A stretch of 52,269 nucleotides of DNA from positions 51,071 to 103,339 of the forward strand of contig NW_014577422.1 in the NCBI RefSeq assembly GCF_000485595.1, given 5' to 3'. A program made the translations under genes and the position numbers. Positions 11,110 to 23,546 of this stretch are shown in pieces. Position 1 is the stretch's first letter; each line of letters starts with the position of its first letter. The DNA is from Priapulus caudatus. Lineage: Eukaryota > Priapulida > Priapulimorpha > Priapulimorphida > Priapulidae. The notes below the pieces were generated by a model, which saw only the letters and a program-made list of their open reading frames with translations, did not search any database and was not told the DNA's origin.

Positions 11110-11170
11110 CTGATATTGTACGCCAACCTCGTTGTGACCTCCAAGAAACTTAATTTCGTGGATAGCAGCG
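11110..11170 (-). CDS. Possible upstream PCGF1 exon
   Basis: A stretch opening after CATTAAAG and closing at CAG|GTAGGT reads AIHEIKFLGGHNEVGVQYQ in the phase needed by the exon at 10945. The splice signals are good but the sequence has no clear counterpart in the short, variable PCGF1 N-terminus. A further candidate start is the ATG at 11627-11625 (MAGVENSVENPSKRASSRHL), whose downstream splice is unclear. Both are inferences. Confidence 0.3.
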
Positions 11171-12300
11171 CTTTAATGTTAGAGGAAAATAGTGAGGTAA
11201 AAATTTATTTTAACTTTGAATTGAAAACTAAATGTTTTAACTTTGCATTGTTATGCCAATAACTTCACCCCTATGCACAAACTGCAGAAAGTTTTCTGTC
11301 CTCATGCCACTGGACGATCTGCAGCCCGGATATACGCGCGAAGCGCGAACAGCGCCCTCTGGGTACTACAGAAAGCCGGATAATCGGTCAATTGAGGAGT
11401 TGTGGCAATTGCAGAAGCCTTTCGACTCTGCACTTAGGGCGAGAATAAATCCGAGTGCTCGTAATTGGTAGTTTTATGGTGGGCGCTTTAGGTTTTCCTG
11501 TAGAAAAGCGATTTTCAATTTATTGAATTTTACGCCCTGAACTTATTCTCGTACATATGGCGTCCCATAGATGGCGCGACGAGGCTCTCTTCGAGGGATT
11601 TTCCACAGAATTTTCCACACCAGCCATCTTAGGACCCCGCAGGCCTCAGTGATTGATGGTTGTTTAGACTGAGAACTGCCACTAGACGTTCTGTGGAAAA
11701 CCAGCAGCCGTATATGCAATATGGAATTTGATATGTCCTCTTGACCCCGCGCTGCCCGTGGCGACGGCACGTCGTGCGAGCACGTGCTGGCGTGGCCGTC
11801 GCAGTTTTTACACGTAGCTAATCGTACAACACGCCGCCACACTGACACACAAATATATATATGCACATGTTTTTACGAAGACGGCGGGCGGCACATTCCA
11901 GCCTCCCTCCTCCCCCGCGCTCACGTGGAGCTGGCTCGGGGAGTTTTTGCGCCGCCGTGACTTTCGTAGTAAATAGATTTTGTATTTATTTAGCATTACA
12001 TTTTATTGAAACGCTGCAAGTACAGTGCAGTGCTGTGCGGCAGCATTGATGCATGTATATAGATACCTTATTAACCCGTGGCGGCAGAGCGAGCGAGAGC
12101 GAGAGAGAGAGAGAGACAGACTGTGGGGAGTGCGAGAAAGAGAGAAAGATAGTGGGAGAACGCCAGATAAGGTACGAAAATACGGCAGGTGACGGTACGA
12201 CGGCGAGGATGTACAAACGCGTGTCAATCCATAATCGGAAAGCCCCCCCTCCAAAGCCGATGTAGCCGAGCCGATGTACGTGTCCCGAAAACTGCGCGAT
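11171..12300. promoter_or_regulatory. CpG-rich stretch, probable PCGF1 promoter side
   Basis: From about 11750 the sequence is unusually rich in CpG (GCCCGTGGCGACGGCACGTC, GCGCCGCCGTGAC, CCCGCGCTCACGTG), interrupted by a (GA)n run at 12088-12116. It lies upstream of PCGF1 on the minus strand, so a promoter role is plausible. No TATA box or defined start site was recognised. Confidence 0.35.
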
Positions 12301-12309
12301 GTTACGCTG

Positions 12310-12366
12310 CCCGCTATACGCATTCGCGCGCCCGCCTTCCTTCGGCGCGCGAATGCGTATAGCGGG
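12310..12366. repeat. Perfect 23-bp GC-rich hairpin
   Basis: Arms 12310-12332 and 12344-12366 are perfect reverse complements (CCCGCTATACGCATTCGCGC.. and its mirror) around an 11-base loop. The arms contain a GCGCGC core. No related copy was seen in the window. Confidence 0.85.
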
Positions 12367-12479
12367 AGCTATAGCTATACATCCCGCGGTCGCGTGCGCC
12401 CAGTCCCGCGGAAGTGCGCGGCTTAACCGCTTTCGGCGGTCGGGGAACAACGCATCTTTTGCGCAAGGCCATCTTGTAT

Positions 12480-13080
12480 CCGGTCTCTCTGGATGTGATC
12501 TATGCTGTTGGCCACAAGAAATGATGGCATGAAATCTCTGTTTAATTTGTAGACAGGTGTGAAGTTATTGGCATAACAATACGAAGTTAAAACATTTTTT
12601 ATCCACAATTAAAGCCCTTGCATTCCTACAGCAAATGAGGTGTAGGTGGATTGTCACTATAGAGTTGGCATAGTGTATTAGGTAGGCTGTGTGCAGGATA
12701 TAACACACTACGCCTTATACCTTCTACATAATACATACCTGTGTTTAACTCATTAATTTATAAAGTTCAAGAAAATATATTAATGGGACATAATGCTGGA
12801 TAATTTTCTTTCTTCCCTCTATGATGGCACCATAAGTTCACAGCTATATTAGAGTCTGAAGGGCATGCAAAAACAGCTGCTCGGCTGTGTATAGGTTTTT
12901 CCTAGCATGTAGGACGCGGCTAGGGTTTACCATAAATGGTCTGGTCAGCATACACAGCTGCTTCCTCCCCTCTAGTGCTGCGTACAAAAATGTACTGATT
13001 GCTAAACAAGTTTTTATGTCCATGCAAAATGTATGCACGCTTATGTATATTTCTTCACGTGCATGTCTAGACAATGCATG
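12480..13080. other. Intergenic, no gene recognised
   Basis: AT-rich sequence with a block at 12550-12597 (GTGAAGTTATTGGCATAACA..) that is a reverse copy of 11223-11272. The pair may be remnants of one repeat family. No exon was recognised. Confidence 0.4.
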
Positions 13081-13360
13081 CTCTCAGTCTCTCTCTCACT
13101 CTCGTTCTGTGTGTGTGTGGGTGCGTGTGTGCGTCCGTCCGTGCGTGCGTGTATCACTGTCCACATCTCTCCTGCTCTTTTCTCTCCCTCTCTCCATTTC
13201 CCTTCTTCGTTTTCTTTCACCTCTCTCTCTCTCATGCTTGTTGTGTGTGTGGCTGTTTTTGCCTGTCTGTCTCTCTCTCTCTTCCTATATAGCTATATAG
13301 ACCTCAGCTCTTTCCCTCCCTCTCTCTCTTTCTTGCTCTCTCTTATTCTCTCTCGGCACA
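13080..13360. repeat. CT/GT-rich compound microsatellite
   Basis: Runs of CTCTCT, GTGTGT, CCGTCCGTGCGTGCG and TTCCCTCCCTC, interleaved and imperfect. The long open frames here come from the simple repeat. Confidence 0.85.
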
Positions 13361-13414
13361 GCGACACCCATATGCAATCTTCGTGACGTCACAACGGTCA
13401 CATAAGCGTTTACA

Positions 13415-13469
13415 CTGTAATTTTGCTCTCTGCTTCACTTATACAGTGAAGCAGAGAGCAAAATTACAG
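13415..13469. repeat. Perfect 25-bp hairpin, 5-base loop
   Basis: Arms 13415-13439 and 13445-13469 (CTGTAATTTTGCTCTCTGCT.. and mirror) are perfect reverse complements around TATAC. A CRE-like TGACGTCA stands just upstream at 13384-13391. The stem length resembles a MITE end pair without body; an RNA hairpin gene is less likely given the five-base loop. Confidence 0.85.
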
Positions 13470-14466
13470 CCTCTTTTTCTTGCTATTTTCTTCTCCTCCC
13501 CTCCCTATCTCCCCACTCTCTCCTTCTCACTCTGTATCTCCATGTCTGTCTCCCTCATGCACATATACGTACGCATGCACGCACGCACACAAACTTCATT
13601 CCGTTCCCCCTCCTCAGTCCTCTGCCTGCATGCAGCATTGTATACTGTTCTTCGTCACTAAAGCACGATGAAAAACACAAACACAGACAGCCACCAAAGC
13701 TTATGTATGCTTATTATGTGCACGTATAGTATACTAATGTGGTTTGAATTATTTCCTTGGCGAGTGTCTGCGCTGTTATTAATATTACTCATTTGATCGG
13801 GATGTCAATTTTGCTAGGATGGGACCCCCATAAATTACTCATTTTACTGCTCAAACGAGTACTATAAGCACACTTTTGTGCTGGAAAATTATTAAACAGC
13901 TTAAAACCTACGGGTTTCACAGTTACGTCCTCTTCCATTGTTCATTAATAACCATTATGTCATCTTGAATAATAGGATTCTATCAAAAACAAGAAATTTC
14001 GGTAGCTGGGCGCTGCCATCTTTGTTTTTCCAAATACAGCTGCGGACGTTTATGCCTTTAGTTCTAGATTCTCCCATTATGTGGCAGCACTAAATAACGA
14101 AGCTGCATGCGCTGGCTTCATTTTCAAGTTCACTTTCTTCCGCTGGTGAAGTGGCGTCTCTGGTGGCGTCATAGAAATGAATAGTTAATCTAGACTCGAG
14201 TATACTCGTCACGTATTAATATCTGGGTTTTTTTATTTAAAGTTAAAAATTAAGTTAAAAGTTAAGCGACCAAGTTAAAAATTAAGGGATGATGAGCTGA
14301 AAGGGGGGCGTAGATACCGAGGGGTGGGGGAATCCCCCACTGTGTAGGATGGCGTGTACAATCATGGAAAATGGGGAAAAATTTCATATTTTACAGACAA
14401 TAAATACTGAACATTTATCTAAAAATCAGTCATACTCTCCTAATGTAATTATTACACAAATGGATA

Positions 14467-15114
14467 TTAAAGGGAGTTTACTCTAGGTTCTAGGGTTATT
14501 TTCAGCTAATTTAGGTTATAATTACGCTACATAAAAAGTTTCATGGTTCAATCACCATTAGAAATATTTTTTTTAATGTTTTAAAACTAACGACTGAACT
14601 AAAACTAAACTGAACTAAAACTGAACTAAAACTAACCAATTGATTGGAACGACGGTGGCGCCACTCAACGCGCACGATCTGATAAGTTGCGCAAAACCAC
14701 TTTCCAGCCAAGGGCTATACAGACCGAGTGTGTTTCTTATTTATTTCTTTAAAAGCAAAAGGATTGTAATATCTTATAAACGACATATAGTTTCAATTAT
14801 AATATGGATAAATTTGCCCTAAAATGAATATCGTTCGGTTAAATAGCATTTAGGTATAAATATAATTGCACTTTTGTGATTAGCTCTCGGTCTGTACATA
14901 ACGTGCAAAATAAATTGCCAAATACGCAACTTTTTCGGGGTGGCAGCACGGTCGCGGGTGTCATGGCGCCGTTCAAATTTTGTAGCGTTGATGTGTAATT
15001 AATTATAACAATTAAATTAGGTATCTGGTAACAAATACATGTGGGTATAGACGATTTGTTATACAGTAAGTACAGTTGTATGCAGTAAAATCCTAGAGGC
15101 TACTGCCCCTTTAA
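14467..15114 (+). mobile_element. TTAA-flanked MITE, copy 1
   Basis: Bounded by TTAA, with ends AAGGGAGTTTACTCTAGG and CCTAGAGGCTACTGCCCCTT that are imperfect inverted repeats. A reverse-oriented second copy of the whole element lies at 21907-22535. TTAA target sites and about 640 bp fit a piggyBac- or Kolobok-type non-autonomous element. The interior has (CTGAACTAAAA)n and GGTGGCGCCACTCAACGCGC. No transposase. Confidence 0.8.
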
Positions 15115-15177
15115 GTGACATATATACATCTACTGTAAAATGTCTGTAACCCGTTCCAAGAATGACATTATATTTTA

Positions 15178-15619
15178 TAACCTGTATGATACAGGCGGTA
15201 TGTTCCAGTTCCGCTTCACTACACTAACCGCCTGTACCCCTTGCTTCTTCAGCGCGCTTCGCGAACGAAGAAATCATCGCGCCCAATCAGAGAGCTGTAA
15301 CGGAACGGGCCAATCAGCCAATCAGCGAGCAGGCTTTTGCCTGACGTCATTTCTCAAGTTATTCAAGTTGAATTTATAACTGCAAATAGTGCACGCTTCT
15401 GCCAAAGCCATTAACTAGATTGTTTCAATTCATCAGGTATTTGCTTGGGGCGAAGTTTTGTCGTATTTACTTCTGTACGCTCGATTGCTCGCTGCTAATC
15501 AGATTCCCTGCCATAACAACCGGTCGATCGATAACGAGGCTTACGAACCGCCAGGGTTGAGCTCGCGTACAGCGGTTAGTGTAGTGAAGCAGAACATACC
15601 GCCTGTATCATACAGGTTA
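15178..15619. mobile_element. MITE with about 60-bp TIRs, carrying CCAAT and CRE motifs
   Basis: The left end TAACCTGTATGATACAGGCG continues for some 60 bases and is mirrored at the right end (..CGCCTGTATCATACAGGTTA) with a few mismatches. The middle holds CCAAT at 15283, 15310 and 15318 and a perfect TGACGTCA at 15342-15349, spaced like a promoter. It stands about 0.9-1.4 kb upstream of the LIPE start codon. The element is directly visible; regulatory use is inference. Confidence 0.8.
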
Positions 15620-16318
15620 ATTATTTTACTGAAACTCAGACGGTTCATTTTGGACGCATTGCCTACTACAATTTTTTTCAAAATTCCCAAATCACGTCTT
15701 ATCACTGCTTACCAAAGTTAAATCCCCGCTTTATTTCAAATTATAATAGACCAATTGAGAGTTGGGATATTGAATTTTCACATGGATTTAATGGGGCAAA
15801 TTCAATTTCATCACACCTCTTTTTTTGGAGGGGGTGGGGGTGTTGAGACCCGACCGGAAGTATATTCCCGATTTTGTATAAGGGGTGAAAATATTAGTAA
15901 TTAATTATTACGATAATTAATAAAGCCACCGAAGTATGCTTATGCCGCCCGCGTGATTTTTTTTCCTAGGTTAATCAAGAACATAGGGCTCTAGTGAGCG
16001 CTGCCATTGGTTGATACAAATCACGTGCCTCAAACTCCTGTTTTATGGTGCACCCTAACCCTAACCCTTTTTTTATATAAAAAATTACATTTTTAATTGT
16101 TGTAAATAAATAATGTAAATATTTGCGTTAATTGGAAAAAAAATTTTAAACGGATAAAGATAGAAAAATACAGAAAACAGGAAAATAATGATAAAACGGA
16201 TGGGATGGAAATGCCCTATTATCTACTCCTGAGATCCATGGATTAACCCAGATTAACCATTAACCTAGGATTATTAACCTAGCACCTAGGAAAAAAATCA
16301 CGCGTACCGCCTATTAGT

Positions 16319-16422
16319 TAGACTGGTACCCGGTCGACAGTTCCACACGCTACACCGTAGTGTTTGTCAGTGTAGCGAAGGATACTTGCCGGAGTGAAGG
16401 TGGCGAACGGGTACCAGTCTAC
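16319..16422. mobile_element. Foldback element with TAGACTGGTACCCG ends
   Basis: TAGACTGGTACCCG at the left is mirrored by CGGGTACCAGTCTA at the right, about 100 bp in all. A related phrase TAGACTGGTACAC occurs at 22858. It ends 135 bases before the LIPE start codon. Confidence 0.7.
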
Positions 16423-16556
16423 CCATCGGCATCCAAACAACCAATAGGGTTAGCACTCGTCTTAAAAGGACGACCAACACGACACGTGATAGTACATAAC
16501 CAATCCGTTTCATTTCTGAGGATATTCTGTTCTCAGGTCAAAAGAAGTAAACAATC

Positions 16557-17117
16557 ATGGAGCCCCTCGCAGAAATGTTTAATGTGAGTCGGGGTATTAA
16601 TCCCTTTTCTGCTAGATCTGTGCTGTTCAAAACGGTTCGATCGTTAGCTCTTAGCAATATGGAATACTATCAGGACGATATGAGTAGCTACAAGGATCGT
16701 CTGTACACAGCATTTTCAAATATGCACGATCATTTAGAAAAAGTTGAACCGTACATGGAAATCTTGCAGGCAATCGGTGCAAAATACGATTTCGACGCGA
16801 CGACACCGGGAAATGGATATCGCAGCATCGTTCAAGTTATAGACGCCTGTGTACTCAAACTACTGAGGATCTCTAGAGACGTTTGTCTGAATCGCGAGTC
16901 GTTTCTCTTTCTGGCTGGACATAAATGTAGGGACGTGGAAGCATATACGGACGTGTTGGGAGTGCTTCGGCAGTCACTAAAATACTTCATAGAGTTCGAC
17001 ACGTGGTGTGATGATGGGCAGCTATTCCCACATGAGAAAAACGTTCCGTGGGACATATTACGAGAGATGGAAACTTTCAACCACGCAGCTTTCCACGGCA
17101 GAGCCGTGGCATTTCAA
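16557..17117 (+). CDS. LIPE: LIPE exon 1: HSL N-terminal domain
   Basis: 187 codons from ATG to donor GTAAGC, phase 0. Conserved HSL points: [11 protein letters not shown] (residues about 85-95), [31 protein letters not shown] and FHGRAVAFQ at the end, aligning with human NGYRSLVH, LEAYLAALTQLR and FYGRCLGFQ. The domain has no catalytic residues and is linked to dimerisation and FABP4 binding in mammals. Confidence 0.93.
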
Positions 17118-19974
17118 GTAAGCAATCGTCAAGCGTCATCATAATTAAAGCTGAGTCGTGTGTGCATGCCCAAGCCCTTAGTGCCATATAGTGGGTTTAG
17201 TCCTACTTTGGGGCAGCCCTGGTGCAGCAACCATCATCGTCGTCACCACAACCTTTAACACAAACACATTTACTCAGACATGACTTCCAACACACGCTAT
17301 TGTATATACGTCATCGCTATCGAGACCAACATCCCTATCCTTGCCCCTGAAACTAACACTTATTTCTAGTCTAACCCTAATCGGGGCATAATTCCAAACC
17401 TAGCAATAAAACCCGGGAACCTATTGGCATTACACTGATTACAGGGTTAATTAAACCACCTGTGTGCATGTGTGTGTACGAGTGCGCGCGAGTGTGCGTA
17501 CGTGCATGTGTGTGTGCATGCGCGTACATCATTATGTACATCTGTACATCATGTACATCTCTATTATGAGCTCTTGATGTACATGCATGTTGCATGATGC
17601 ATCTGAGTGGTGCGCATGCATGCATGGGACTAAGCGATATTACTGACAGCGGCCCTGTGATACATATCACCAAGAGCGGATAATACCTCTCAATCAAGAG
17701 GTATTATCCGCTCTTGATATCACCACATTACTTTCCGATCGGTAGACCTGTCTAACCATCAGTCACACACCGGAATGTACGTTTTAGGCTAAATTAAGAT
17801 TTCTTGCAGTCCAGCTATACCCAGTGTGTAGGCATTTCCTGGGCTGATGCCCCACATCGAGCGCACGCTTGTGTGTGTAACATCATGTGACATAAGTAGG
17901 GTCAGAGGCAGGTGAAGGTAGCAGCAATGTGAGTAGTAGGCTCTGCGGCGTGCTAGTTAAAAACGTGCCCGTTACACAGCCCACAAGCACGCTCATGTAG
18001 TTGTTCACTGACCCCATTACTTAGTTACAGAGCCACACGCATATTTTGCATTGGGGCAGTACTCTCCTGTCCTTGGGCACAATTTACAGTACACATCCTA
18101 GCAACTTTACTTCCACTATCACATCTATTGAAGTTTACATGCATGGGCTTGTAGGGTCGTGGCATTTGTGATTGCTGTAAGCATTAACAATTCAAACTCC
18201 CTGTCAAAGGTGGTACTGCCCGACTGCATCTGACTAATGTCATACTGGTGTGCCAAATTGCAACTTTCTGCACACGTTAATGTCACACAGTTTGATATTT
18301 AAGCAGATTCATGTCAGTTCCGTTTTAGGAAAAAGTGTCGGTCACATGAGTGACCCTGAGAGTCTAATAGCATGCTCATATTTATAACTGGTTGTTTGTA
18401 CAGCTAGCAACATTAGAAACCCTGTTCCTACTTGACCCTTACTTTTGCTCTTTTAAGCTACTCCATATAAATACAGGGTTTCAGGGCTCGAATTAACCGA
18501 CGGCACCGACGGCAATCACCGTCGGTGCCCCTATCAATCGCCGTACTGCCCCTGAAAATCCAACCCGACCGACACCCTTTTGTGTAATTGCCGTCGGTGC
18601 CCTTTAATATACTGCCCTAGTTTCGTTTTTAGTCGAGTCAACATAACACGTGCGCATGCGTGCTGTAGTTGCAATGATGAGTTTAAAACCGATAGTCGCA
18701 GGAGGGAATAATAACATAATTATTCGCTCCTGATAGCGGGCATGTAAAATTTCTTGTTACTGCTTCATTGGCAGACGGGGGCAACAGTGTAACTGGAACG
18801 CGATGTGAAGCAGGTAAGCTTACATCGGGGACGGCAACAAATTGATATAATGTGTACTCATCTTAAAAGCAACCGATGTTGATGTGATAATTTGTTATGA
18901 GTTTCTTTTTATTTTTACAAAAGTGCCTTTGTGCCTTCTCAATTTTGAGACTGCCTTGGTGCCTTTCTTAAAATTGCCTTGTCGACCTTCCATTTTAGAG
19001 AAATTCAATGCGATTTCTCCAAGCCCCTTAACAAAATTGGCCTTGCGCTCTCGTGCTTAATTCGAGCCTGCAGGCGTTTCATACATAAAGGAGCACAGTG
19101 CGCGCCACCGCTGTTGTCAAATTTAACATCGCGCGTTGTGAAAATGTTCCCCTGTATTTACTGATAAGATACGCCTGTATCTATATACTATTAGTATATC
19201 AATACATCCTGTATTTGACACTCCATCATGCGCACATTTTTCCCCAAATGGCCTAACCGTCCTTTGTTAATTTTCCCTCCAGAAGAAACCCTGTAAATAG
19301 AAGCTAATATATGACTTAACCTCCTTATGTACCTGAACATTGTGTAGCCTAGGCAGCCCACAGGGTAAGCGAAACCAAAGGCAGCCAGGATTACGTATAG
19401 GCCTCAGTAGATTAGACTGATGATATTACACAGACGTTTGGTAAATGACCGCTACAGAATGTTTCAATCATCCCGTGTGTTATGTCCGTGTAATCATTAC
19501 GAGAGTTTGCTATGGGGAAAAGTTCGTCTTCGTTTTTGATGATCATGGTAAAAATGTGATTTTTTAAATAAATTTATCAGTTACGAGACTTACGACTAAT
19601 GCTAACATCGCAGAACGTTTATCTATTTTAAAACATTAGGAAAATGTACAGTGTCTGTGCGTGCACCGCAGTTAGCAATACAGTAAGTTCTGGCTAGTAA
19701 ATCACCATGGTATTGTGGAAATCTGCTGGCATTAATATTTCTGTACTTTGTTTACTGAAGGCAAGCGTGGCTATATTTTCCATTAATATGTAAATGCATA
19801 TATACGTATGCTAATCAAGCATCGTGTGTATTATAGACGCATGTTCAATGGCTTCCCTAATTACTATTTTAAAACACAAATGCTTTGCTCGCGATTCTCC
19901 AATGCTAGTGCCCTCCGACTATACCATGAATCCGACCCTCCCCCTTCTCTTCGCTCTTCACTCTCTCTCTCTCC

Positions 19975-20021
<47 letters not shown>

Positions 20022-23000
20022 TCTCTTTCTCTCCCATCCTACTTCTCATGCTCTTCCCCATCCTCTCCTCTCTCTCTCTTACTGGCCTTTCTCTCTCTCA
20101 TTCACCCTTTTCCCCTTTCTCTCGCTCTCTCTCACTCTTTCTTGAGTTTTCTCTCTCTCTCTGTATCTATCTATCTCTCTGTCTCTCGGTCTCGCTCTTT
20201 CGACATCTAGTAAGGACTTTGTACTTTGCACGACACGGGCTGCCAGACCTTTGGATTTGTCACGATCTCCCCCGAATCATGCCATTTGTTTAGGCTTTTC
20301 CATGCCGATTTTAACTATTTATTAGCTCATCTGACATAGTCAGATGCAGCTTGTAGAATCGCATTGATCGTCCGTCCGTCGTCCGTCTCCGTGCGTCCGT
20401 CCCGTCAACATTGGGCACAAATTATAACCGCTCGACGTACAGGTCACGATATTCGGGACGTGGGGGGTATCCGAAAACGAGTTGTGGATGTCGAAGCTGG
20501 GCGGTCAAAGGTCAAAGGTCAAGAGTGTGTAAAATAAGGCGGGAACATTCACTCCTTAACTTAAGGTATAGGGAGGAAATGCCAGAATTGTTCGGCACAA
20601 ATCTAATAACGGCGCTCGACCTAGGCTTGTGATAGTCGGTGTTATAGCCATCATGGTAGGAAAAGCCATCCACTGTGCCGAAATTGGAGGTCACAGTGTC
20701 AAAGGTCAATGGGCACAGGGCAGATTTTAGACATTTTTCGAGGACATGGGCTCTGACGGAGCAATGAAAAAACTTTTTTTTTCACGGTGACCCACCATTT
20801 TTATGGCTTTATTGAAAGGACATGAAATGTGCTTTCCACTGACGTGGCGAAGAGTAAGTGTCTGATAACCTTTTGACCTCAAGAGGAGGGATTTAAACAT
20901 GGATTTGTTAACTGTTACTGTGTTTAGAAAGAATTTGACTGCTGGGTTTGCGTAGTAAATCTATACATGCCTGGATGTATTGAGGCTACAATGTCACAGT
21001 GAAATTTCAAAAGCTAAATTGCTTGAAGAGGTTTATGCCTCCTTAAATCGTATAATTTCTATGGCATTCTGTACTGTCAGCTGTGTAATATGCCACTGGC
21101 CAGTGGCCACTGCCAGTGCATGTCGGTGTGATAGTTATTGGTGTAGTTTTTTGCCTGCGTTAATTAGGTACAGGTGGCAGGCTCTCAATTGCAGCTGTTA
21201 GGAGGGTTAAACATTGATTTGTTTCTCAACTGCTGTTGGCGAGTACCTGTGGTTGTGGAAACGCTCCCATTTTACAGTGAAATTCCACACAGTAACTTCT
21301 TACTTGAACAAGGCTTACTTATGAGATAATGAGATGAGTATATATGAGATTCTGCCATGTACATTATGAATGGAATAGTCACTAGCACTCAAATAATTTA
21401 CCCAGGACGTGAGGCTGTGGATTTCCCAGACTTTAATTTCTCATCAAATTTTGGCACCAATATAGACGTAAATGTGTACGTTCTTGAGCTTATTCGGTCC
21501 ACTAATCACTGGCCTACCTTGTTTTGTTTTTGTTATTATAGGGTTAGCGGTCACAATGCACCATAAAAACATTATTTCAGGCACGCGATTTGTATCAACC
21601 AATGCGGATTGTGGCGAGTTATGCAGAATGCAGAAGGTTGCTGAAATGATGTGTACCGCAACTGCCGTATCTGCCATATCTCTGCGCCTAACAAAGGTGT
21701 CACTATGCACAACTTAAATGTTACGTTATATACCGTAGCAACAGACCTCAGATGAGCCCAGACGCTTCTGCGGCTCTTGTAGATATTCAAAGGTTCTCCA
21801 AGGGCACTCCCATCGTGTGACCCCGCCATCCTAAAAATGCACCCGCCACGCTAAATATCATACGCCGCCATGCTGGTGGATACACGAGAAGTTCAAAACA
21901 ATTTAATTAAAAGGCGACAGTAGCCTCTAGATATTTACTGCATACAACTGTACTTTACTGTATAACAGATCGTCTATACCACACGTATTTGTACCAGATA
22001 CCTAATTAATTGTGTATAATTATTTACACATCAAACCTGCTACGAAATTTGAACGGCGCCATGACACCTGCGACCGTGCTGCCACCCCGACGAAAAAGTT
22101 GCCGTATTTGACAATTTATTTTGCACGTTCACAGACTGAGGGCTAATCACAAAAGTGCAATTATATTTATACCTAAATTGCTATTTAACCGAACGATATT
22201 CATTTTAGGGCAAATTTATCTATATTATAAAGCTGAAACTATATGTCGTTTTATAATGAATGACAATCCGTTTTGCCTTTTAAACTGAATGAATAAATAA
22301 GAAACACCCTCGGTCTGTAGCCCTTGGTTGGAAAGTGGTTTTGCGCAACTTATCAGATCGTGCACTTTGAGTGGCGCCACCGTCGTTGTAATCAAACTGT
22401 AGTCATTAGTTTTAAAACATTTTTTAATAATATTTCTATTAATGGTGATTGAACCATGAAACTTTTTATGTAGCGTAATTATAACTTAAATTAGCTGAAA
22501 ATAAGCCTAGAACCTAGAGTAAACTCTTCCTTTAATACACGTTGGTCTCGATGGTACGGGTAGGCAATCACCCTATCCCTATGCCCTATGCCATATTACC
22601 CCCTATACATATATCCCCTATACCAAAATTAATCTATGGTGTATAACCTTTTGTTTTAAATATTTTTTTGCATCTGAACTGACAATCAATTCCAACCAAC
22701 TGGTGTAGGCTAGCTGGCACAATAATGTTCATTTTCATACTTCAAATCCGAGTGTTTTCTAGCTCATCAAGAAACCTTAATCGTGAATTAAATCGTGAAT
22801 TAATTTCCAACGGCATTATTACGGGGCAGGTAACCCAGTCTAACACGAGGTAGAGTAGACTGGTACACTTACCGACCACTCCTGCCATTGTCAATGGTGA
22901 CAACATTTTTTTATTTTTTTATGAGAGGTGAACTCGATTTGGAACCAGCAAACCAGCAAGTTCACCCCTACATTTTTGTATTTTTATTCCATTAAAATTA

Positions 23001-23472
23001 TTTTGAATTTTCCGATGGCTTTGCCCATGCAAAACAAACATTTTCACCCCACATGCAGTGCTTCAAATTTACACACAGAGTGTCCCAGATTGCATCTCAG
23101 AACTTTTACAATTCAAAAATTTCCCCCCGGACGCCCCTAGCTCTGAGTACCACCCCCATGCTATCATTTATTTGCAATCCCTTGTAAACCCTGTAAACCC
23201 TTGTAAACCCTTGTAATATTATTACAACTAACCACAACCACCACCAGTCGCACCATTGTCATCAGAATTAACACCCTGCTACGCCCATCCTCCACGTTTT
23301 GCTCTTTGTTCTTCTCCTCCTGCTCTTCCAGCTCCTCCTGTTCCTTCTCCTGCCTTATCCTCCTCCCCCTCCTCCTGCCTCTCTTCCTCCTCCTCCTCCT
23401 CCTCTTCCTCCTCCTCCTCCTCCTCATCCTTCGCCTCCTCCTCCTCTTCCTCCTCCTCATCCTCCTCTTCCA

Positions 23473-23546
<74 letters not shown>

